From the NCBI RefSeq assembly GCF_900099775.1, contig NZ_FMTM01000015.1, forward strand, positions 1-64,000: DNA of 64,000 nt, written 5' to 3'. The position numbers and the translations under genes were made by a program. This document shows, piece after piece, positions 44,056 through 52,000 of the stretch (positions are counted from its first letter, which is position 1; each line of letters opens with the position of its first letter). The notes below the pieces were generated by a model, which saw nothing but the letters and a program-made list of their open reading frames with translations, ran no database searches and had not been told where the DNA came from. This DNA comes from Rhizobium mongolense subsp. loessense. GTDB taxonomy: Bacteria; Pseudomonadota; Alphaproteobacteria; Rhizobiales; Rhizobiaceae.

Positions 44056-44769
44056 TCAAACGCCCTGGAACATGCGGGCGCGCGCATTCAATATGTGTCT
44101 CTTCATGGCGTCGTGGGCCTCGGCTTCGTTTCGCGCAAAGATCGCCGCCACGATGACCGCGTGTTCATCCTGGACGCTTCGTATCTGTTCGGGCGTCCGT
44201 TTGAGGCTCAAGCTTCGCGTCACGGAATGTCCGATTGCGAAATGCGGCCTGAACCATTCGCGTACCGTGATGTGGAACTGGTTCCCAGTCGCCATGGCAA
44301 TCGCATCGTGAAGCGCCTGATCCTCCTCGGCGCCAAGCTTGCCGTCCCTCAGACATTGTTCAATCGCAGAAAGGGCAGCCATTATCCGCTCCTTGTCGGC
44401 TGGTTGCCAGTTGCGTGCAGCAAGTTCGGCAGCCTCGGCCTCCAGGCCGGCGCGGAACTCGAAGAAGCGCTGCACGTCGGCAAGCGAGCCGACCGGGACC
44501 ATTTTCAGCATGGAGGAATCCGGCCGCTGGCGTACATAGGAGCCCGACCCCTTGCGCGAGACGACCAGTCCGTCGACCCTTAAACGCTCGAGCGCTTCAC
44601 GCACGACCGGCCTCGATGCGCCAAACATGACGGCAAGCTTCGATTCCGGCGGCAGCCGTTCATTCACCGGAAAGTTTCCGTCCGCGATCATCCCCACGAT
44701 CTTCTCGTAGATGATGTCGCTGAAACGTGTCGCGCCCCTGCTGGGGTCGGCAACGGCCGACAGTTTCAT
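44056..44769 (-). CDS. FadR-subfamily GntR transcriptional regulator
   Basis: This is a 237-residue regulator. Winged helix: FSDIIYEKIVGMIADGNFPVNERLPPESKLAVMFGASRPVVREALERLRVDGLVVSRKGSGSYV (residues 16-80). The C-terminal FCD domain carries the metal-site histidines in ALHDAIAMATGN and DEHAVIVAAIFARN. I use the second of two tandem ATGs; the first is at 44772. It is the first gene of the uronate/ABC run and divergent from the dehydratase, so it is probably a repressor of both directions released by a uronate or its product. Confidence 0.9.
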   Translation of the reverse strand: MKLSAVADPSRGATRFSDIIYEKIVGMIADGNFPVNERLPPESKLAVMFGASRPVVREALERLRVDGLVVSRKGSGSYVRQRPDSSMLKMVPVGSLADVQRFFEFRAGLEAEAAELAARNWQPADKERIMAALSAIEQCLRDGKLGAEEDQALHDAIAMATGNQFHITVREWFRPHFAIGHSVTRSLSLKRTPEQIRSVQDEHAVIVAAIFARNEAEAHDAMKRHILNARARMFQGV

Positions 44770-44910
44770 CATCGTCCTTCTTCCTTCTGCCGCCAGGCAG
44801 CAAATTTCGCAGAGCCCCCATCACCGGGACCGTTAGGGCCGAGTATGCTCTGGCGCGACCATCTTTTGCGGCGACTCCAACCACTTTCCATGTTCAAGAG
44901 CTACTAAATC

Positions 44911-44940
44911 TGTCATTATCTGTCAACTCTTGTAATTATT
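44911..44940. promoter_or_regulatory. Candidate GntR operator and divergent -35 boxes
   Basis: Three consecutive 10-base units start with TGT: TGTCATTATC, TGTCAACTCT and TGTAATTATT. The first and third agree at 8 of the first 9 bases and lie 20 bases (two helical turns) apart. TTGACA on minus (44926-44921) points to the FadR-type gene. TTGTAA on plus (44930-44935), followed after 17 bases by TATGGT, points to the dehydratase side. The 44773-45055 gap holds nothing else recognised. Confidence 0.4.
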
Positions 44941-45055
44941 TGAGAAGATGTCTATGGTCGGCTCATGGCGCTGAGAAGGGCGTCTTGCGCCGGGTTGGGA
45001 GCTCGTCGCGCCGGTTCACACCAGGTCGTTCCGGCACAAAAGGGGAGGAACTTCG

Positions 45056-45550
45056 ATGCGTGACGAAATATTGTCTCGCGACGTGACGAGGCGCGCCGTG
45101 CTCGGCGAGCGTTCGGCGACCATCTTCGGCGAACGGGAACTTATCGAAGAAGAGCTGGTGGACGTGATCCAGCCGGATACCGGCCGGGCTGGCGGCATTA
45201 CCCAGATGAAGAAGATTGCGGCGATGGCCGAGGCGCATCATATCCAGGTGGCACCGCATTCCGGCTCGCTTGGCCCGGACGCCGAATATGCGGCCCTGCA
45301 CGTGCTTGCTGCGATCCCCAATGCCCTCATCCTCGAGCGCATCGATGACGACTGGGACGGCCGCCGGCATACGATCGTGCCTCATCCCGAGCAGGTCGAC
45401 GGATTGATTGCAGTTCCTGACGCGCCGGCGCTTGGCTGCGACATCGATGAGACTTTCGTGGCTCGCTTCCCAAGTGGCGGTAACGTCTCGGTACCCGTGC
45501 CGGAGGATGGCGGCTCCTACAATCCCGGAACCTACAACGAGCATCTCTAA
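45056..45550 (+). pseudogene. Internally deleted enolase-superfamily gene (C-terminal barrel fragment)
   Basis: The frame encodes 164 residues with a strong ribosome site (GGGGAGG, seven bases from the ATG). From about residue 17 it matches only the last third of a mandelate racemase/muconate lactonizing enzyme barrel: GERSATIFGERELIEEELVDVIQPDTGRAGGITQMKKIAAMAEAHHIQVAPHSG. That keeps one metal ligand (E18 region), the QPD strand and H68, but the capping domain, the catalytic lysine and two metal ligands are absent. The first dozen residues look like a retained gene start joined to the C-terminal part. A normal relative is about 380-400 residues. It is first in the transcript with the intact gene at 45605. 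Confidence 0.7.
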
Positions 45551-45604
45551 GTGCAGACGCGTCTGTCGCGCCGCGCCTTTTTCAATCGATAGCAGGACAA
45601 CAAG

Positions 45605-46792
45605 ATGAAGATCGACCGCATGCGGGTTTTCATGACCCGCGACAAGGACCGTCCCCGCGTGATCGTGGCACTCGACACGGATGACGGCCTGACAGGATGG
45701 GGCGAATGCTATAACCATGGTCCGGACAAGGCGCTTCCGCCGCTCTTGGATTATCTCTACGCCTTCCTGTCCGGCCAGGATCCGACACGTGTCGACTATC
45801 TCGTTAATCTGCTCATCCAGCAAAGCAGATTTCCGCCAGGCGCATTGGGGCTGGCTGCAATCTCCGCCCTCGATCACTGCCTGTGGGACCTAGCCGCCAA
45901 AGCCGCAAACGTCCCCGTCTACAAGCTTCTGGGCGGCGAAGTGCGCGATCGCATCAAGGTCTATGCGGGCGTCTATACGGCACCGGATGCGCCTGCGGCC
46001 CGCGACGAGTTCGACCGTTTGAATGCTGATTGGGGTTTTACCGCTTTCAAGCTCAGCCCGTGGCGCATCGACATGCACGCCCATCGCTGGGGCAACGTCG
46101 TCAAAGCCTCGGCGGATTATTTTCGCACATTGCGGGAAACCGTGCGCGACGACTATGAAATCGCGTTTGATGCGCACGCCAAGATCTTCGAGCCGATTGC
46201 AGCCCGCCAGCTCGGCAATGCGCTCGCACCTTATGATCCGCTGTTTTACGAGGAACCGCTTCGTCCGGAAAACATCGAAGCCTGGGGCGACCTCAAGCAG
46301 GGGCTCAACTGTGTGCTCGCGACCGGGGAATCGCTTTACAATCGAAATGAGTTCCTGCGTCTGCTGCAGGTGAAGGGCGCCGATCTGATACAACCCGATA
46401 TCTGCGTGGTTGGCGGCATCAGCGAAATGCGGCGGATTGCGTTTCTCGCCGAGGCTTTCTTCGTCGGCGTGGCACCCCACAACCCCATGGGCCCGCTGGC
46501 GACCGCGGTCAACGTTCACTTTTCGGCTGCCGCCCAGAACTTCCGCATTCTCGAATACCGATTGCCGAAGGGCCAGGCCTACGTCTATGGCGGCAACGAC
46601 ATAGAGAAGCGGCAGGGCGAGACGCGATATGTCGTCGATCCATATCTGCCGAAGGACGGCTATCTAGAACTGCGGCCCGATCGGCCCGGCTGGGGCGTGG
46701 AGATGGACGAAGAGGCAATGACTGAGGAAGGTTACGTTCATTGGCAACGGCGCGTCCCGAAACGGCCAGACGGCTCCTATGCCTTTGCTTGA
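45605..46792 (+). CDS. Mandelate racemase/muconate lactonizing enzyme-family sugar-acid dehydratase
   Basis: This is a 395-residue enolase-superfamily enzyme with the full metal set D189, E216 and E242 (AFDAHAK, FYEEPL, ATGESL), and acid/base histidines H191 (DAH) and H292 (APHNPMGP). K149 (FKLSP) is present but there is no KxK motif. The DxH plus PHNP arrangement resembles galactonate dehydratase-type members more than galactarolactone cycloisomerase. In this locus it would dehydrate an aldarate or aldonate. It is divergent from the FadR-type regulator, downstream of the broken paralogue. Confidence 0.88.
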   Translation: MKIDRMRVFMTRDKDRPRVIVALDTDDGLTGWGECYNHGPDKALPPLLDYLYAFLSGQDPTRVDYLVNLLIQQSRFPPGALGLAAISALDHCLWDLAAKAANVPVYKLLGGEVRDRIKVYAGVYTAPDAPAARDEFDRLNADWGFTAFKLSPWRIDMHAHRWGNVVKASADYFRTLRETVRDDYEIAFDAHAKIFEPIAARQLGNALAPYDPLFYEEPLRPENIEAWGDLKQGLNCVLATGESLYNRNEFLRLLQVKGADLIQPDICVVGGISEMRRIAFLAEAFFVGVAPHNPMGPLATAVNVHFSAAAQNFRILEYRLPKGQAYVYGGNDIEKRQGETRYVVDPYLPKDGYLELRPDRPGWGVEMDEEAMTEEGYVHWQRRVPKRPDGSYAFA

Positions 46793-46816
46793 AAGCGAGA
46801 CACGCTCCAAGAGCAG

Positions 46817-46849
46817 CCCGCTGACCGGCGCCATCCGGCGGTCAACGGG
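46817..46849 (+). terminator. Probable terminator after the dehydratase gene
   Basis: CCCGCTGACCG and CGGTCAACGGG can pair at 10 of 11 positions around an 11-base loop, 25 bases beyond the stop. The stem is GC-rich, but only two T residues follow, so strength is uncertain. Confidence 0.4.
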
Positions 46850-46950
46850 TTGCAACATCGTTTTCATCCCAGTCACAGTAAAATGCTGGTTCCACTCGCG
46901 CTGAACCCTTCATCAGCGATACCGTCGAGGGCAAAACCCAGCCCAGGGCA

Positions 46951-46967
46951 TTTATAAGATTTTTATA
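46951..46967 (+). promoter_or_regulatory. Candidate KdpE binding site
   Basis: TTTATA occurs at 46951-46956 and again at 46962-46967, exactly 11 bases apart, within a T-rich run (TTTATAAGATTTTTATATTG). Direct repeats one helical turn apart are normal for OmpR-type response regulators, and the known E. coli KdpE site is also T/A-rich. It lies about 170 bases before the first kdp ORF. Confidence 0.4.
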
Positions 46968-47136
46968 TTGGCGCTCTTCGCCCCGTCTCGAACCTTTATG
47001 CGGTTCGGCCGCATATTGATGCTCGAGAGGTCGACCAGATCATCTCCACGCCAGAAAGCATGAAAGGTGTCCGTTTTTCAAAACGGCGCCTCTCGTCTTG
47101 TCTGACGCCAAAGAACAACAACAGGAGCCAAGATCG

Positions 47137-47220
47137 ATGATGGACATCATCCTGCTCGGCATCGCGGTGGCATTCTTCGCACTGTGCTTTGCCTATACCA
47201 GCGCCTGCGACCGGCTCTGA
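47137..47220 (+). CDS. Small membrane peptide at the head of the kdp operon
   Basis: This is a 27-residue peptide with one hydrophobic helix, MMDIILLGIAVAFFALCFAY, then TSACDRL. AGGAG lies nine bases before the ATG. Similar tiny proteins ending ACDRL precede kdpF in other alphaproteobacteria, from memory. The single span suggests a KdpF-like accessory of the potassium pump; the function is not established. Confidence 0.75.
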   Translation: MMDIILLGIAVAFFALCFAYTSACDRL

Positions 47221-47235
47221 ACGGAGAACGACATC

Positions 47236-47325
47236 ATGACGCTCGATTATATCCTAGGCGGCGCGGTGACGGTGTTTCTGACCGTTTACCTCACCTATGC
47301 CCTCATTCGCCCCGAGCGCTTCTGA
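47236..47325 (+). CDS. kdpF: KdpF small subunit of the K+-transporting ATPase
   Basis: This is a 29-residue single-span peptide, MTLDYILGGAVTVFLTVYLTYALIRPERF. The YALIRPERF ending is the KdpF signature. It stabilises the KdpABC complex in the membrane. It lies 15 bases after the previous peptide and 33 bases before kdpA. GGAG lies upstream. Confidence 0.9.
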   Translation: MTLDYILGGAVTVFLTVYLTYALIRPERF

Positions 47326-47358
47326 CTAGGAAGCACCGGGTACTGAAAGTTACCTCTC

Positions 47359-49062
47359 ATGACCCTCAACGGATGGCTTCAGATCCTGCTTTACTGCGGG
47401 ATCGTCCTCGTGCTCGTCAAACCGCTCGGCGGCTACATGACGCGTGTCTTCAACGGCGAGCGCACGTTCCTCTCGCCGGTCCTCGTTCCGATCGAACGGG
47501 GGCTTTATGCCATTGCCGGCACCAGCGCGCGCGAGGAACAGCATTGGACCTCCTATGCTTTTTCAATGCTGCTTTTCAATTTCCTGGGCGTACTCGTGCT
47601 TTATGCGTTGATGCGCTTGCAGGCCGGTCTGCCCTATAACCCCGCCGGCATGACCTCCGTGCCGCCGGAACTGTCGTTCAACACCGCCGTCAGCTTCGTC
47701 ACCAACACGAACTGGCAGAATTACAGCGGCGAAGGCACAATGTCCTACCTTACGCAGATGGCAGGGTTGACTGTTCAGAACTTCGTGTCGGCGTCAACCG
47801 GCATCGCCATCGCTATCGGTTTGATCCGCGCCTTTGCGCGCGCCTCCGGCAAGGCGATCGGCAATTTCTGGGTCGATATGATCCGCAGCACACTCTATGT
47901 GCTCCTGCCGCTCTGCATCGTACTGACGCTGGTCTATGTTTACCTCGGCGTGCCGCAGACACTCGGCTCTTACGTCGAAGCGACGACGCTTGAGGGCGCC
48001 AAACAAACGATCGCTGTTGGCCCCGTCGCCTCGCAGCTCGCAATCAAGATGCTCGGTACCAATGGCGGCGGTTTTTTCAATGCCAATTCCGCGCATCCCT
48101 TTGAAAATCCCGATGCCATCTCAAACCTCGTCCAGATGCTGTCGATCTTTGCGATTGGCGCAGCCCTGACCAACGTCTTCGGCCGCATGGTCGGCAACCA
48201 GCGTCAGGGCTGGGCGATCCTTGCCACCATGGGTGTCCTGTTCGTCGTCGGCGTTGGCATCACCTACTGGGCAGAAGCCGCCGGTAACCCGCTGATGCAC
48301 GCCTTCGGTCTCAATGGCGGCAATATGGAAGGCAAGGAAGTCCGCTTCGGTATTGCGCTCTCCTCGCTCTTTGCGGTCATCACGACCGCCGCTTCCTGCG
48401 GCGCGGTCAATGCCATGCATGGCAGCTTTACGGCACTCGGCGGGCTGGTCCCTCTCGTCAACATGCAGCTCGGCGAAATCATCATAGGCGGTGTCGGCGC
48501 TGGCTTCTACGGCATCCTGCTCTTCATCATCGTTGCCGTTTTCGTGGCAGGCCTGATGGTCGGCCGCACACCGGAATATCTCGGCAAGAAGATCGAAGCC
48601 AAGGAAATGAAGATGGCTGTCCTTGCCATTCTCTGCCTGCCTTTGGCCATGCTCGTCTTCACCGCGATTGCCACGGTGCTACCATTGGCCGTTGCCTCAG
48701 TCGGCACGACGGGTCCGCACGGCTTCTCGGAAATCCTCTATGCCTATACGTCGGCTGCGGCAAACAACGGTTCGGCTTTCGGTGGCCTGACCGGCAACAC
48801 GCCCTGGTACAACATCACGCTCGGTATCGGCATGCTGATGGGCCGCTTCCTGGTCATCATTCCGGCACTGGCGATCGCAGGTTCGCTGGTCACCAAGAAG
48901 ACGGTTCCGGCCTCCGCAGGCACCTTCCCGACCGATGGCTTGCTCTTCGTCGGGCTTCTGACGGGCACGATCCTGATCGTCGGCGGCCTCACCTTCTTTC
49001 CGGCGCTGGCGCTTGGCCCGGTCGTCGAGCACCTGATGACGATCACCGGCCAAACCTTCTGA
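47359..49062 (+). CDS. kdpA: Potassium-transporting ATPase, K+-binding subunit A
   Basis: This is a 567-residue membrane protein related to Trk/Ktr channels, with ten-plus hydrophobic segments and four selectivity-filter loops: NTAVSFVTNTNWQNY, GTNGGGFFNANSAHPFENP, AASCGAVNAMHGSF and SAAANNGSAFGGLTGNTPWYN. It takes K+ from the periplasm and hands it to KdpB. The start MTLNGWLQILLYCGIVLVL is typical of KdpA, although no good Shine-Dalgarno is present in the 15 bases before it. Confidence 0.97.
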   Translation: MTLNGWLQILLYCGIVLVLVKPLGGYMTRVFNGERTFLSPVLVPIERGLYAIAGTSAREEQHWTSYAFSMLLFNFLGVLVLYALMRLQAGLPYNPAGMTSVPPELSFNTAVSFVTNTNWQNYSGEGTMSYLTQMAGLTVQNFVSASTGIAIAIGLIRAFARASGKAIGNFWVDMIRSTLYVLLPLCIVLTLVYVYLGVPQTLGSYVEATTLEGAKQTIAVGPVASQLAIKMLGTNGGGFFNANSAHPFENPDAISNLVQMLSIFAIGAALTNVFGRMVGNQRQGWAILATMGVLFVVGVGITYWAEAAGNPLMHAFGLNGGNMEGKEVRFGIALSSLFAVITTAASCGAVNAMHGSFTALGGLVPLVNMQLGEIIIGGVGAGFYGILLFIIVAVFVAGLMVGRTPEYLGKKIEAKEMKMAVLAILCLPLAMLVFTAIATVLPLAVASVGTTGPHGFSEILYAYTSAAANNGSAFGGLTGNTPWYNITLGIGMLMGRFLVIIPALAIAGSLVTKKTVPASAGTFPTDGLLFVGLLTGTILIVGGLTFFPALALGPVVEHLMTITGQTF

Positions 49063-49071
49063 GGTGATGTC

Positions 49072-49227
49072 ATGATCCTTGGTCACAGGCTCCGAAAGAC
49101 TTTCAGTTCACGTCCCGGTTTGCCGGGACGTGAAAGCGAGCGGATGACGCGCGCTTCCAACATCATCCTCGTCATGATGGCCAGCCTCCTCGTCCTCCTC
49201 GCCGCTCTTAGAATTTTTCATGGCTGA
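49072..49227 (+). CDS. Small ORF between kdpA and kdpB, single-span membrane peptide
   Basis: This is a 51-codon frame, with GAGG seven bases before ATG 49072. Its C-terminal half, MTRASNIILVMMASLLVLLAALRIFHG, is a single hydrophobic helix of KdpF-like size; an internal ATG at 49144 could start this 27-residue form. The N-terminal half is encoded across a perfect 12-bp-stem hairpin (49107-49134). No family is recognised. The 209-base gap between kdpA and kdpB is unusual for this operon, which supports a real element here. Confidence 0.5.
   Translation: MILGHRLRKTFSSRPGLPGRESERMTRASNIILVMMASLLVLLAALRIFHG
49107..49134. repeat. Perfect 12-bp-stem hairpin between kdpA and kdpB
   Basis: TTCACGTCCCGG and CCGGGACGTGAA pair completely around the loop TTTG. 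It lies 45 bases after the kdpA stop and inside the small ORF. It is not followed by a T-run, so mRNA processing, stabilisation or a mobile palindromic repeat are more likely than termination. Confidence 0.7.
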
Positions 49228-49271
49228 CCGGAAACCCGGTCGCCCCACCTCGTTTCAAGCTGGAGTCTCTT

Positions 49272-51359
49272 ATGAGCCAGGCAAAATCCGCGAGCATCAT
49301 GGATTCTCGCATCCTCATTCCGGCCGTGGGCGCCGCTTTCAAGAAGCTTAACCCGCGCACGCTTGCCAAGAACCCCGTCATGTTCGTCGTGGCCACGGTT
49401 TCCGCCCTCACGACCATCCTTTTTATCCGCGACCTTGTCGGCAGCAGCGCAGACCTGGGCTTCTCATTCCAGATCAATCTCTGGCTCTGGTTCACGGTGC
49501 TCTTTGCGAACTTCGCGGAGGCTGTCGCCGAGGGCCGCGGCAAGGCGCAGGCCGATTCGCTCCGCAAGGCCCGCACGGAGACGCAGGCCAAGCTGCTTAC
49601 CGCCAACAACGGCAGCGGCTATCGCCTGGTGCCCGGCACGAGCCTCAAGATCGGCGATCTCGTCCTCGTCGAGGCCGGTGACATCATCCCGTCCGACGGC
49701 GAAGTCGTCGAAGGTGTGGCCTCGGTCAACGAAGCGGCCATCACGGGTGAATCTGCCCCGGTCATCCGCGAATCCGGCGGCGACCGCTCGGCTGTTACCG
49801 GTGGCACGCAGGTGCTTTCCGACTGGATCCGTGTTCGCATCACGGCGGCTGCGGGATCGACCTTCCTTGATCGCATGATCTCGCTCGTCGAAGGTGCGGA
49901 ACGCCAGAAGACACCGAACGAGATCGCGCTCAATATCCTGCTCGCAGGCATGACGCTGATCTTCGTTCTGGCGACCGCAACGATCCCGAGCTTTGCGATC
50001 TATGCCGGCGGCTCGATCCCGATCATCATCCTCGTTGCACTCTTCGTGACATTGATCCCGACGACGATCGGCGCCCTGCTCTCGGCGATCGGAATTGCCG
50101 GCATGGACCGCCTCGTCCGCTTCAACGTGCTGGCCATGTCCGGTCGCGCCGTCGAAGCCGCCGGCGACGTGGATACGCTGCTGCTCGACAAGACCGGCAC
50201 GATCACGCTCGGCAACCGTCAGGCAACTGCCTTCCATCCGGTCGGCGGCGTTTCCGAAGAGGAGCTTGCCGACGCAGCCCAGCTCGCTTCGCTTGCCGAC
50301 GAAACGCCAGAAGGCCGCTCGATCGTCGTGCTCGCCAAGGAAAAATACGCAATCCGCGGCCGGGAGATGGCGAACCTGAAGGCACATTTCGTGCCCTTCA
50401 CTGCCCAGACCCGGATGAGCGGCGTCGACCTCGAGGGCTCGTCAATACGCAAGGGCGCAGTCGACGCAGTGCTTTCCTATGTCGGCTCGGGCTCTGCTTC
50501 CATCTCGGGCAACGCTGCGGTCGCCATTCGAACCAAAAGCGACGTGGTGAAGGAGCTGCAGGCAATTGCCGACCAGATTGCCAAGGCCGGCGGCACGCCG
50601 CTTGCCGTTGCCCGCAACGGCCATCTTCTTGGCGTCATCCAACTCAAGGATATCGTCAAGGGCGGCATCCGCGAACGCTTCGCCGAATTGCGTCGCATGG
50701 GTATCCGCACCGTGATGATCACCGGTGACAATCCGATGACCGCTGCTGCGATCGCCGCAGAAGCCGGCGTCGATGATTTCCTGGCGCAGGCAACGCCGGA
50801 AAACAAGCTGACACTGATCCGCCAGGAACAGGCGAAAGGCAAGCTCGTCGCCATGTGCGGCGATGGCACCAACGACGCACCAGCCCTTGCCCAGGCCGAT
50901 GTCGGTGTCGCGATGAATACCGGCACGGTCGCCGCCCGTGAGGCCGGCAACATGGTCGACCTCGACAGCGATCCGACGAAGCTCATCGAGATCGTCGAAA
51001 TCGGCAAGCAGCTGTTGATGACCCGCGGCGCGCTGACGACCTTTTCGATCGCCAATGATATCGCCAAGTACTTCGCCATCATCCCGGCGATGTTCCTGAC
51101 CTTCTATCCGCAGCTTTCCGCGTTGAACGTCATGGGTCTGTCGTCGCCGCAAAGCGCTATCTTGTCGGCAATCATCTTCAATGCGCTAATCATCATCGCG
51201 TTGATCCCCTTGTCGCTCAAAGGCGTGCGCTACCGTCCGATTGGTGCCGGCGCGCTGCTTTCCCGCAACCTTTTGATCTACGGTCTTGGCGGTATCGTCG
51301 TCCCCTTCGTCGGCATCAAGGCGATCGACATGCTGATCACCGCTGCCCGCCTCGCATAA
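49272..51359 (+). CDS. kdpB: Potassium-transporting P-type ATPase, catalytic subunit B
   Basis: This is a 695-residue P-type ATPase: TGES loop (158-161, with the inhibitory serine position S161), phosphorylated aspartate D306 in DTLLLDKTGTITLGN, nucleotide-binding region GRSIVVLAKEKY, and hinge MITGDNPMTAAAIAAEAGVDDFLAQATPENK and MCGDGTNDAPALAQADVGVAMNTGT. It hydrolyses ATP to drive high-affinity K+ uptake. GGAG lies six bases before the ATG. Confidence 0.97.
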   Translation: MSQAKSASIMDSRILIPAVGAAFKKLNPRTLAKNPVMFVVATVSALTTILFIRDLVGSSADLGFSFQINLWLWFTVLFANFAEAVAEGRGKAQADSLRKARTETQAKLLTANNGSGYRLVPGTSLKIGDLVLVEAGDIIPSDGEVVEGVASVNEAAITGESAPVIRESGGDRSAVTGGTQVLSDWIRVRITAAAGSTFLDRMISLVEGAERQKTPNEIALNILLAGMTLIFVLATATIPSFAIYAGGSIPIIILVALFVTLIPTTIGALLSAIGIAGMDRLVRFNVLAMSGRAVEAAGDVDTLLLDKTGTITLGNRQATAFHPVGGVSEEELADAAQLASLADETPEGRSIVVLAKEKYAIRGREMANLKAHFVPFTAQTRMSGVDLEGSSIRKGAVDAVLSYVGSGSASISGNAAVAIRTKSDVVKELQAIADQIAKAGGTPLAVARNGHLLGVIQLKDIVKGGIRERFAELRRMGIRTVMITGDNPMTAAAIAAEAGVDDFLAQATPENKLTLIRQEQAKGKLVAMCGDGTNDAPALAQADVGVAMNTGTVAAREAGNMVDLDSDPTKLIEIVEIGKQLLMTRGALTTFSIANDIAKYFAIIPAMFLTFYPQLSALNVMGLSSPQSAILSAIIFNALIIIALIPLSLKGVRYRPIGAGALLSRNLLIYGLGGIVVPFVGIKAIDMLITAARLA

Positions 51360-51371
51360 GGAGTTCGAGCA

Positions 51372-51941
51372 ATGTTGAAACAACTTCGTCCGGCAATCGT
51401 CATGATCGTTGCCACCACGGCCATCACCGGCCTGCTTTACCCGCTCGCCATGACCGGCGCAGCCCAAGCACTCTTCCCAGTTCAGGCAAACGGCAGCCTG
51501 ATCGAGAAGGACGGCCAGGTGATCGGCTCGGCGCTGATCGGCCAGGCTTTTACCGCAGACAAATATTTCCACGGTCGTCCTTCGGCGGCAGGCGACGGCT
51601 ACAATGCCGCAAGCTCCAGCGGTTCGAACCTTGCCCCGACCAGCCAGAAGCTGATCGACCGCGTGAAGGCCGACTACGAAGCGGCCAAGGCCATCAACCC
51701 TGGTGCAGAGGTCCCGATCGATCTCGTGACCGCCTCCGGAAGCGGCCTTGACCCGGATATCTCGCCGGAAGCGGCCTATTTCCAGGTGCCGCGCGTCGCC
51801 AAGGCCCGCAACATGGACGAGGCGGCGGTGAAAACCCTGGTGGACAGCGTCATTCAGCGCCCTGAACTCGGCATCCTTGGCGAACCCACGGTCAATGTGC
51901 TGGCATTGAACCAGTCCCTTGATGCTTCTATGACTGAGTAA
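51372..51941 (+). CDS. kdpC: Potassium-transporting ATPase subunit C
   Basis: This is a 189-residue periplasmic subunit with one N-terminal membrane anchor (LRPAIVMIVATTAITGLLYPLAMTG). The family motifs GSALIGQAFTADKYFHGRPSAAGDGYNAASSSGSNLAPTSQKLIDRV and VTASGSGLDPDISPEAAYFQVPRVAKAR are complete. It stabilises the complex and raises substrate affinity. It lies 12 bases after kdpB, with AGGAG before the ATG. Confidence 0.96.
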   Translation: MLKQLRPAIVMIVATTAITGLLYPLAMTGAAQALFPVQANGSLIEKDGQVIGSALIGQAFTADKYFHGRPSAAGDGYNAASSSGSNLAPTSQKLIDRVKADYEAAKAINPGAEVPIDLVTASGSGLDPDISPEAAYFQVPRVAKARNMDEAAVKTLVDSVIQRPELGILGEPTVNVLALNQSLDASMTE

Positions 51942-52000
51942 AGGCTGAGGGCTCCGGCACTTGAGCGCGCCAGGCCCTGCTTGCAAGAAAGACGACACGC

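Larger units (their letters stand above)
46793..47136. other. Intergenic region upstream of kdp
   Basis: These 344 bases hold a probable terminator for the dehydratase transcript (46817-46849), a T/A-rich direct repeat that may be the KdpE site (46951-46967), and the ribosome site AGGAG before the first small kdp ORF. No coding frame of interest was seen. Confidence 0.6.
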
